DNA of 13,921 nucleotides from Rikenellaceae bacterium (GTDB taxonomy: Bacteria > Bacteroidota > Bacteroidia > Bacteroidales > UBA932): contig DPKJ01000007.1 in assembly GCA_003542575.1 (NCBI GenBank), forward strand, positions 62,692 to 76,612. Direction: 5' to 3'. The notes under the pieces were generated by a model. That model searched no databases, was not told where the DNA came from, and saw only the letters and a program-made list of their open reading frames with translations. Below, piece after piece: positions 8,285 to 13,921 of this stretch; within the stretch, counting starts at the first letter, position 1, and the number at the start of each line of letters is the position of its first letter. Made by a program: the position numbers and the translations under genes.

Positions 8285-8285
8285 T

Positions 8286-8816
8286 ATGAAAAAATCACTT
8301 TTAACCATCTCTCTGATGCTATTGGTAATTGGAGCATCAGCTCAGGAGCAAAATAAGAAAAACACAGGATTCCGATTCTCGGCACAGGTTGGAGCAACAT
8401 TTGAGGTAAAGCCAACTCATGATGATAATTCTGATAAGAATATGTTCTCTACAAATTATCGTCTGGGAGCGTCATATTTCTTAATACCAAATGTTTCAGT
8501 AGGTGTTGGCGTTGGAATTGACAAGTTTCGTAATCCTAAAACCAAGGCACTACCACTCTATATTGATGCTAAATATTATCTTTTTAACGCTCGAAATACC
8601 CCATTTATATTTGGTACTGCCGGCATTCTTGGCGCAGTAAATGATTATTATCAAAAGGGGAATATGTTTGATGCAGGTGTAGGATATAAGCTGTTTGCCG
8701 GAGATAAAGTTTGTTTGACTGCAACAGCAGGTTACAGACACTATACCCTAAAAAGAGTATATCTTTTCGAGTACGACAGTAAGGGAATTTTCTTTGGATT
8801 GGGCATCCATTTTTAG
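8286..8816 (+). CDS. Small outer-membrane beta-barrel protein
   Basis: 176 residues. Signal peptide 1-19 with a strong predicted cleavage GASA|Q20. The mature part is a series of short amphipathic beta-strands with Gly and aromatic residues (FRFSAQVGATF 29-39, YRLGASYFL 58-66, VSVGVGVGIDKF 70-81, PLYIDAKYYLF 90-100, FIFGTAGILGA 107-117, VCLTATAGYRHY 142-153), ending in Phe176 (GLGIHF), the usual outer-membrane insertion signature. This looks like an 8-strand porin-like (OMP_b-brl) fold. It starts 1 nt after the DUF4249 stop and is surely co-transcribed. Its base composition is closer to that of pyrG than to the three genes upstream; one 60-base sample (8461-8520) has 25 G/C. Function unknown. 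Confidence 0.8.
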   Translation: MKKSLLTISLMLLVIGASAQEQNKKNTGFRFSAQVGATFEVKPTHDDNSDKNMFSTNYRLGASYFLIPNVSVGVGVGIDKFRNPKTKALPLYIDAKYYLFNARNTPFIFGTAGILGAVNDYYQKGNMFDAGVGYKLFAGDKVCLTATAGYRHYTLKRVYLFEYDSKGIFFGLGIHF

Positions 8817-8820
8817 CGTA

Positions 8821-9282
8821 TTAAAGGTCTATTGAACGCCCCAGGTAGTCTGAAAAATTGTTGAGTTGAGGTTTGTATTCACCTTCGAATAGCGGAGAGG
8901 ATATTATAAAGTCTGCAGTTGACCTATTGGTAGCGGTTGGAATATTGTACAAGCTTGATATTCTGAGCAAAGCCTTTACATCGACATCATGCGGCTGGGG
9001 CTGCATCGGATCCCATAGAAAAAACAGCATATCAACTTTTCCTTCACAAATTAATGCACCAAGTTGTTGATCTCCTCCCAGAGGGCCCGATTTAAGAAGC
9101 TTAATCTCAGGTTGAGGGTCATTTTTTGCTCTGTTCTGCGTTAGTGCCGCTTCAACCATTCGCCCTGTGGTTCCTGTACAAATAAGTTTGTGTCTTAACA
9201 AGGTTCCCTTGTTAAATTCGACCCACTCTATAAGGTCTTTTTTCCGGTTGTCATGAGCAACCAATGCAATTGTCCTGTTCAT
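8821..9282 (-). CDS. mgsA: Methylglyoxal synthase
   Basis: Converts dihydroxyacetone phosphate to methylglyoxal and phosphate (EC 4.2.3.3), a cytoplasmic bypass of lower glycolysis that relieves triose-phosphate or phosphate stress. The 153-residue length is normal. Family residues are all visible: ALVAHD with His10/Asp11, TGTTGR (36-41) for phosphate binding, SGPLGGDQQ (65-73) with catalytic Asp71, LWDPMQPQPHDVDVKALLR (89-107) with Asp91, His98 and Asp101, and the ATNRSTADF segment (117-125). Compared with E. coli the N-terminus is about nine residues shorter, and an insertion around residues 50-62 restores the numbering of the catalytic residues. It lies 21 nt downstream of the acetyltransferase gene and is probably co-transcribed. 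Its stop is only 4 bp from the stop of the convergent barrel gene, leaving no room for a separate terminator. Confidence 0.97.
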   Translation of the reverse strand: MNRTIALVAHDNRKKDLIEWVEFNKGTLLRHKLICTGTTGRMVEAALTQNRAKNDPQPEIKLLKSGPLGGDQQLGALICEGKVDMLFFLWDPMQPQPHDVDVKALLRISSLYNIPTATNRSTADFIISSPLFEGEYKPQLNNFSDYLGRSIDL

Positions 9283-9303
9283 ACTCTACTGATAATATTT
9301 AAC

Positions 9304-9786
9304 CTATTTTTCCTTATGGGCAACACTTTTTAAAGCATCACCGGTCAAGCGAAATACGGTCCACTCGTCCATTGGAAAAGCACCAAGCGATTTGTAAAAA
9401 TTAATAGAGGGCTCGTTCCAGTCCAGCACTGCCCAGTCAAACCTGTCACAACCTCTCTCAACCGCAATCTGAGCCAGCCTGTTGAAAATTGCCTTCCCGA
9501 ATCCCTTTCCCCTGTACTGAGGTTTAATGAATATATCTTCAAGATAGAGACATGCTTTGCCTTTGAAGGTTGAGAAGTTGTGAAAATAGAGGGCAAAGCC
9601 AACCGGTAGATCATCTAACTCAGCAATCAGAACTTCGGCCTGCTTTTTAACGAAAATACTCTCGTGTAAAATCTCCGGAGTGGCCGTTACATCGTGCCTT
9701 AATTTCTCATAATCTGCAAGATCGCAAATAAAGTCAAATATGAGGTTAATATCCGAAGAGTTTGCCTCTCTAATCACAAAGCCCAT
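9304..9786 (-). CDS. GNAT N-acetyltransferase, diamine/thialysine acetyltransferase-like
   Basis: Transfers acetyl from acetyl-CoA to an amine; cytoplasmic. The 160-residue GNAT fold includes the acetyl-CoA pyrophosphate loop QYRGKGFGKA (90-99). Segments typical of the spermidine/spermine (SSAT-like) and thialysine N-acetyltransferase subgroup are present: PVGFALYFHNFSTFKGKACLYLEDIF (61-86, described by position), the ERGCDRFDWAVLDWN stretch (110-124) and FYKSLGAFPMDEWTVFRL (130-147), with Tyr131 in the position of the usual general acid. The actual substrate, polyamine or lysine analogue, cannot be fixed from sequence. It is the first gene of a probable two-gene operon with mgsA and has a near-consensus promoter just upstream. 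Confidence 0.92.
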   Translation of the reverse strand: MGFVIREANSSDINLIFDFICDLADYEKLRHDVTATPEILHESIFVKKQAEVLIAELDDLPVGFALYFHNFSTFKGKACLYLEDIFIKPQYRGKGFGKAIFNRLAQIAVERGCDRFDWAVLDWNEPSINFYKSLGAFPMDEWTVFRLTGDALKSVAHKEK

Positions 9787-9808
9787 TGTAAAATCTTTAA
9801 AATTCAGA

Positions 9809-9839
9809 CAAATTTACACCAATGGCAGCGATTTTCAAA
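9809..9839 (-). promoter_or_regulatory. Predicted Bacteroidota promoter of the acetyltransferase-mgsA operon
   Basis: On the minus strand, TTTG (9839 to 9836), a 19-bp spacer and TAAATTTG (9816 to 9809) match both consensus elements in all fixed positions. Transcription would begin near 9802, giving a leader of about 15 nt before the ATG at 9786. It is the cleanest promoter in the window. Confidence 0.7.
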
Positions 9840-9868
9840 GCAAAGCAATATTACTGTAACAAACCCTT

Positions 9869-11107
9869 TTATTCGCTTTTAAGTTTAACCCTCACAAGAA
9901 TCGGATTATCGGTATCTTTAAGACCTTCGGCTATCTTTTTGAATTTGGCAGACACATTATTTGCCTGAGCATGCTGAATGAATTTGTAAGCATCAATCAT
10001 GGCTATCATATAGTCATCCTCGCTTATATAAACCGGCCAAAATGCCGGCCCTCCTTCAAAATCATCTTTAAACCCAAACTGATTGAATTCAGGTTGATCT
10101 ACAAATTTAAACTCACCGGTTTTCTTATTTAATAACGAAGTTGACAGGGTTATTTCATATGTCTCCCCTCTGTTACCTGCCACACCGCTCTTTAGCATTA
10201 TTCTTGGTTTGTGAGGCAAGGAACCCAATTGAAACTGAATAAAAACATAGTTTGTGCTTTCAAACATATCACCAAAACGGCGGATTAAAGGCAGTTTATT
10301 ATAATCTCTCACATTGAGATCAACATTTCTGCAATTATACTTCCCATAATTGAATATATATGAAGTATCAACGCCATTGGCATTGCTGACTGTGAGAAGG
10401 CTGCCATCATAATTATTAAATACTCTCACGCTGTCTCTGAATTTATAGAAATAGGGTTCCAGAAAATTTATAGATGTTTGGCTATTCATACGTAGAGCGT
10501 GCTCCTTTTCAGAATAATTTACATAGTACAGTACTCTAAAAGTACTGTCAGTAACACAAGCAGAATGTAAGGATTTAAAATTTCTAAACGTAATAAGCTT
10601 CAGATTCTCTCTTATGCTATAGAACTTATTCGGGGTAAAGCTCTTAATTTCTTCATTATCACGAATTAAAATTCTTTTAACAAAATCACCTTCATTGTTG
10701 TATTCATTTAATTTTCCAATTGAATAAACGAGTAAATTGTTGGTTGAAGGATCAATATATATATTTGACATATCTTCATACTCTTGCGGCCCCCTACCCT
10801 GTTTGTTAAATGTCTTTAAAAAAGTACCATCATGATCAAATATCTTTACTTCTGATCTGGACTGGCTAATGTAGAGCCTCCCATTTACAAAAGCAGCATC
10901 CTTGAAAGGAGGAGTAAGAAGAGATTGGTCTTTGGTCTGTAATGGGATATACTCTATTCCATCAGCGATCATAGATAAATTTACAATCTCTGTAATACCA
11001 ATGTTGGATTCCAAATCAATTACATTGTTTTTTTTAGTTTCAATCTCCTTACCACAGGAGAACAAAACAAGTATGATTACTATAGTAAAAAATGAGCTTT
11101 TTTTCAT
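9869..11107 (-). CDS. 6-bladed beta-propeller lipoprotein
   Basis: 412 residues. Lipoprotein signal peptide with lipobox LFSC (Cys18). The mature protein fits the Bacteroidota 6-bladed beta-propeller family (NHL-like repeats). Blade motifs include AAFVNGRLYISQ (71-82) and VKIFDHDGTFLKTF (87-100), and the family hallmark Gly-Arg-Gly-Pro turn occurs in KQGRGPQEY (102-110), followed by IYIDPSTNNLLVY (116-128). Later blades continue to a C-terminal helix-rich tail (IQHAQANNVSAKFKKIAEGL region). The family has no assigned enzymatic role; it is often found beside outer-membrane receptors and probably binds ligand or partner proteins on the envelope. Here it lies 90 nt downstream of, and co-oriented with, the large barrel gene. 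No good promoter is seen in the gap, so co-transcription is likely. Confidence 0.87.
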   Translation of the reverse strand: MKKSSFFTIVIILVLFSCGKEIETKKNNVIDLESNIGITEIVNLSMIADGIEYIPLQTKDQSLLTPPFKDAAFVNGRLYISQSRSEVKIFDHDGTFLKTFNKQGRGPQEYEDMSNIYIDPSTNNLLVYSIGKLNEYNNEGDFVKRILIRDNEEIKSFTPNKFYSIRENLKLITFRNFKSLHSACVTDSTFRVLYYVNYSEKEHALRMNSQTSINFLEPYFYKFRDSVRVFNNYDGSLLTVSNANGVDTSYIFNYGKYNCRNVDLNVRDYNKLPLIRRFGDMFESTNYVFIQFQLGSLPHKPRIMLKSGVAGNRGETYEITLSTSLLNKKTGEFKFVDQPEFNQFGFKDDFEGGPAFWPVYISEDDYMIAMIDAYKFIQHAQANNVSAKFKKIAEGLKDTDNPILVRVKLKSE

Positions 11108-11197
11108 AATAATTTATTTAATCATAGATAATCCAACATCATTATCTTCATATTAGGTATGAGCATTTTAACAGCTACTTGTATTAAGCAATATTGT

Positions 11198-13345
11198 TTA
11201 TAAATTCTCTGATTTAGTACGATCAGTATTTCTAACTGCTCTTTTAGCTGCTTTTACTGAGTCTTTGAATTGCCCAAAGTTATAGGTGAGTTGAAACCCA
11301 ATAGTACGTCCCAAAGATCTAGTCTCGCTTTTTTTATAAAAATCGGAAGAAGCTTGTTCAATAATTTGATTTTTATATGTTTGCCAAGGATTTTGTATGA
11401 AAACACCTAATCTCAGTCTCCTTCCAATCTTTTGAGAAAAATCAAACAATCCATCAACTCTCATATGCTGTTTGCTGGATTGTATATTAAGGTTAGAGTC
11501 CCAATTTTGGGTTATATAAAGTAACTGTGTCCTTAAATTTGCTCCGTGCCATAATTCACTAGTGAAACTTAACATGAACATAGGATCCCAATAAGAGTTT
11601 TTATTCCCGGGATATTCAAAAGATTTGAGTGCCATACGACCATTTAGATTTATTTCGAGCCAAGATGAAGGATTATAATTTATTCCGATTGAAAAATTCA
11701 TCGTACTCTCTCTACTTATATTGCCATAAGTAGTTATTAGAACGCCATTATTATTTACAAAGCTATACTGTTGAACAGCATTATTTGAATACCTCATAGA
11801 CGCGAGTGCTCTAATATTAAGACTCTTGCGCACGAAGTAACGGAACATCAACATAGTGAAATATGATTTCTGATTATCTAACTCAGGATTTCCCTTATAA
11901 ATCTGCCCGGCAATAGATTTGTCTTCATAAGGATTTAAATATCCTATGTCAGGGCGGAAATATTCTCTACTCAGCGATAAAACAAACATGCTTCTATTAC
12001 TGGGTTGATAGTTGAAACGAAGATTAGCAAGCAAAGCATCATCACTTTTTTTAAGCATGGAATTGTTGATTCCGAAATTAATGTCGTTATCGGTATGTTC
12101 AAAGGCAATTTGACCGGTTGCCATTACTTTGTTGGTTCTAATTGAATAGTTGCAAAGTAATGAACCCACTTGTTGCAAATATTCGAGAGCATCTACCTGT
12201 GTTGTAAATACCGGAGTATTATTCATTTCTGACAACCAAATGTCACTCGTATATCTTCTGTGAACATATTTTGCAGTTATGTAATAAGATTGATTTTTTG
12301 CGATAGTATTATAAAAATCTATCGCTGCAGTCTGTTCAAAATTATTCAGATTATTAAGAGTTTGATCCCGGTTATCAGTATATCCGGTAATAGATTCTGT
12401 TATCCTATCATATTTCATTTCATTTTTTCGATTATCCAAACTGTATGTTGCAGTAAACTGTTTATTGGGTTTGCTTTTAAAAGACCGTTGATAATCAACA
12501 CTTCCTACATACTGGGCATTATAAATAACATTGCTGCTATTGATAATAAACTCTCTTGTTATAATATTGCTGGAATTCTGATATTTACTGAAAGAATTAA
12601 TATTGCTTATACCATCATCAAATGCAACTTTGAAATTTACAGCCACCATATCCTGGTCACTAATATCATAGCTAGCTCTAATTCCTGCATTATGGCTATT
12701 TGATGATCCGGGAGAATTTCTTATATAGCTTTCAGAGAATCTGAACTCATCATTCCTGTAATCTACAGTTTTTGAATTGCTCATAGTACCATAAAGATTG
12801 GAATATCCATAATTGTAACTTGTATTATATATAAGGTTTCCTATTTTAGAGGTAAGTTGAAAACCGGAACTAATACGTACAAGATCACTACCATAGATTG
12901 ATACTTCGCCAACTAGTCCATCGGGTAATGAAGATTTTGTAATTATATTTATTACAGCCGTTTGGTCGGAGTATTTTCCATCCGGACTTGTTATAAGTTC
13001 TATCTGTTTCAATTGCCCGGCCTGTAGCATTTTAGCTACATACTGGTTGGTTTCCGATATCAAAAGACTCTTTTTCCCGTTTACTATTATGGAAAAACCG
13101 GCCTCTTGTCCCATTATTTTAATCTTGTTGGTCATCTTATCTACCTGTATAAAGGGGATTTTATTAAGTATTTCCAATGTGTTTGATTTTGCAGCATCTG
13201 GATCGTTTTCCACATCATAAATTAGTTTATTAATCTCTGCTTTGACCAATGGTTTGGTTGCGACAACATTCACAGTACTCAATTCAATTCCTTCCAAGAG
13301 TGTAAATTTGCCTAAATCTGAGCTGCCAGTGTCAATGACGACCAT
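11198..13345 (-). CDS. Large outer-membrane beta-barrel protein, main part downstream of a frameshift
   Basis: This 715-residue open frame is the body of an OMP_b-brl_3-type (TonB-receptor-like) protein and lacks its own signal peptide. Residues 22-140 match the family plug-like region: TVNVVATKPLVKAEINKLIYDVENDP (24-49 by position), LEILNKIPFIQVD (57-69), FSIIVNGKKS (84-93) and IELITSPDGKYSDQTAVINIITK (115-137). The rest is barrel strands ending with LTYNFGQF and a basic tail (KAAKRAVRN). The frame stays open upstream of Met1: reading back from 13345, KYTLEVSSLGFTPGKF precedes it, which is the end of a carboxypeptidase-regulatory-like domain whose start is encoded in the other frame (13396-13644). 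Joining the two frames at the T9 run gives one protein of 815 residues, a normal family length. Met1 is therefore probably internal (residue 101 of the joined protein), not a true start. Confidence 0.85.
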   Translation of the reverse strand: MVVIDTGSSDLGKFTLLEGIELSTVNVVATKPLVKAEINKLIYDVENDPDAAKSNTLEILNKIPFIQVDKMTNKIKIMGQEAGFSIIVNGKKSLLISETNQYVAKMLQAGQLKQIELITSPDGKYSDQTAVINIITKSSLPDGLVGEVSIYGSDLVRISSGFQLTSKIGNLIYNTSYNYGYSNLYGTMSNSKTVDYRNDEFRFSESYIRNSPGSSNSHNAGIRASYDISDQDMVAVNFKVAFDDGISNINSFSKYQNSSNIITREFIINSSNVIYNAQYVGSVDYQRSFKSKPNKQFTATYSLDNRKNEMKYDRITESITGYTDNRDQTLNNLNNFEQTAAIDFYNTIAKNQSYYITAKYVHRRYTSDIWLSEMNNTPVFTTQVDALEYLQQVGSLLCNYSIRTNKVMATGQIAFEHTDNDINFGINNSMLKKSDDALLANLRFNYQPSNRSMFVLSLSREYFRPDIGYLNPYEDKSIAGQIYKGNPELDNQKSYFTMLMFRYFVRKSLNIRALASMRYSNNAVQQYSFVNNNGVLITTYGNISRESTMNFSIGINYNPSSWLEINLNGRMALKSFEYPGNKNSYWDPMFMLSFTSELWHGANLRTQLLYITQNWDSNLNIQSSKQHMRVDGLFDFSQKIGRRLRLGVFIQNPWQTYKNQIIEQASSDFYKKSETRSLGRTIGFQLTYNFGQFKDSVKAAKRAVRNTDRTKSENL

Positions 13346-13395
13346 AAATTTTCCAGGTGTAAATCCTAGGCTTGATACTTCAAGCGTATATTTAC

Positions 13396-13644
13396 CTACT
13401 GTGATGTTTTGGAAAAAAAAATTCCATTTTCATTACTTGATGAAAATAATACAATTCTTCTATTGTTATTTCCCTCACTTGTGAGAGCAACAGTCGCGAA
13501 GGGGACTCCCTGCCCTTTGCTGTCCACAATTATTCCGCTGAGTCTTTCAATATTCTGATTATATGCATTAAACGAAAAAGCAGACACACGTGTATTAGTG
13601 CATAATAGCGTGAAAACAAATACGATAAATAAATATTTTTTCAT
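13396..13644 (-). CDS. N-terminal fragment of the large barrel protein, truncated by frameshift
   Basis: 82 residues in the frame that holds the real start. Residues 1-22 are a Sec signal peptide with a likely cleavage after VSA22, and residues 34-77 begin a CarboxypepD_reg-like domain (LSGIIVDSKGQGVPFATV at 35-52, then NENGIFF at 71-77). After a run of nine T the frame reads SKTSQ and stops at TAG (13398 to 13396). In the -1 frame the sequence continues as F-QNITVGKYTLEVSSLGF, completing the family pattern G-x-F-x-F-x-N-I-x-x-G-K-Y exactly. So this fragment and the 11198-13345 frame are one gene, and the fragment alone would be a secreted stub. Whether the lesion is real, phase-variable, bypassed in expression, or a sequencing error cannot be decided here. 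Confidence 0.8.
   Translation of the reverse strand: MKKYLFIVFVFTLLCTNTRVSAFSFNAYNQNIERLSGIIVDSKGQGVPFATVALTSEGNNNRRIVLFSSSNENGIFFSKTSQ
13413..13421 (-). other. T9 homopolymer at the frameshift, forming a -1 slippery heptamer
   Basis: On the coding strand the sequence is GGA ATT TTT TTT TCC in the start frame. The last T of ATT and the next two codons form U UUU UUU in the X XXY YYZ register of -1 ribosomal slippery sites. One added T (T10), polymerase slippage of +1, or a single -1 ribosomal shift each yields G-I-F-F-F-Q-N-I and joins the two frames. The 2447-nt span plus one base is 816 codons including the stop. Removing one T gives a stop seven codons later, so only +1 or -2 changes restore the protein. 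Confidence 0.85.
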
Positions 13645-13921
13645 AATATCAATATTTAAAATTATGCTTTACTTGGTCAATGTATTTTTTAAAAATAACG
13701 ATGCAAATGTTCATCTGTTGAAATTATATGCATTGGAAAAAGTAAAAGTGGAATTATGGGTAAGTTATTGAGCAGCTGAATTTCAAAATTAGTAATAAAA
13801 AAAGTAGAAATAAAGTAATTTACAATAATATTTCTCCAAATCAATTGTATTTCAGGCTTCAGTGACCATAAATGAGTCGAAAAACCGGGTGAATGATTGC
13901 ACAAATCCTCAACTCAAAGGC
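13645..13921. other. AT-rich region upstream of the large barrel gene, no convincing gene
   Basis: 277 nt reaching the window edge. It should hold the promoter of the barrel gene. The best -7 candidate on the minus strand is TAATTTTG (13791 to 13784), which has no TTG at the expected distance and would leave a leader of about 130 nt. AACATTTG (13711 to 13704) misses one fixed base. A 71-codon minus-strand frame (13689-13904) has no recognisable features. The region contains a low-complexity palindrome at 13683-13697. Nothing else is visible. Confidence 0.4.

Noticed and set aside
8811..8826. Bidirectional terminator between the convergent small barrel gene and mgsA
   Set aside because: Stops are 4 bp apart and no stem with a T-run is visible there; any terminator must lie within coding sequence.
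12260..12703. 147-codon plus-strand frame opposite the large barrel gene
   Set aside because: Ile-rich shadow of beta-strand coding sequence; no independent signals.
13370..13385. Hairpin GCTTGA/TCAAGC as a stimulator for ribosomal frameshifting
   Set aside because: Only 6 bp and 28 nt past the slippery heptamer, whereas typical stimulators sit about 5-9 nt away; it also encodes conserved domain residues, so it may be coincidental.
13683..13697. Palindrome TATTTTTTAAAAATA upstream of the large barrel gene
   Set aside because: Pure A/T low complexity; no promoter geometry around it supports an operator.
13689..13904. 71-codon minus-strand open frame upstream of the large barrel gene
   Set aside because: AT-rich, no family resemblance, no good promoter or start context; its hydrophobic stretches are expected from T-rich DNA.

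Overview
The window looks like a chromosomal segment of a Bacteroidota, most likely order Bacteroidales. Three things point there: Bacteroidota-type promoters (TTG/TTTG, a 19-21 bp spacer, then TAnnTTTG) in place of sigma70 boxes, A-rich start contexts without Shine-Dalgarno sequences, and phylum-typical families (DUF4249, CarboxypepD_reg-like TonB receptors, 6-bladed beta-propeller lipoproteins, OMP_b-brl_3-type barrels, a bacterial acyl-ACP thioesterase). I see no tRNA, rRNA, CRISPR array, insertion sequence or phage gene.

Layout. (1) 6-2408, minus strand: pyrG (CTP synthase) followed 15 nt later by a plant-type glutaminyl-peptide cyclotransferase. (2) 2409-2524: a short divergent promoter region. 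(3) 2525-3253, plus strand: acyl-ACP thioesterase. (4) 3254-8816, plus strand: a tight four-gene run. It encodes a surface-type lipoprotein with an NlpC/P60-like cysteine-peptidase signature, a TonB-dependent receptor starting at TTG, a DUF4249 lipoprotein and a small outer-membrane beta-barrel; gaps are 4, 4 and 1 nt. The first three genes are clearly more AT-rich than the flanks; the fourth is not. (5) 8821-9786, minus strand: a GNAT acetyltransferase then mgsA (methylglyoxal synthase), behind a near-perfect promoter. (6) 9869-13644, minus strand: a large outer-membrane beta-barrel protein followed by a 6-bladed beta-propeller lipoprotein. The barrel gene is split by a frameshift at a run of nine T (coding strand). 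(7) 13645-13921: no convincing gene.

How the genes fit together. Regions 1, 3 and 5 are housekeeping or central metabolism (pyrimidine nucleotides, fatty-acid release, triose-phosphate overflow), plus one enzyme that acts on exported proteins. Regions 4 and 6 are envelope modules. In region 4 a lipidated putative peptidase, a TonB receptor and its DUF4249 partner form a plausible surface capture-and-import unit whose substrate cannot be read from the sequence. The cyclotransferase ties in because the receptor, the small barrel and the cyclotransferase itself all have predicted signal-peptidase sites directly before Gln, the substrate of pyroglutamate formation.

The points most worth a second look are the T9 frameshift, which lies on a canonical -1 slippery heptamer and is repaired exactly by one extra T or one -1 shift, and the AT-rich peptidase/receptor/DUF4249 unit, which has a palindrome inside its promoter spacer.
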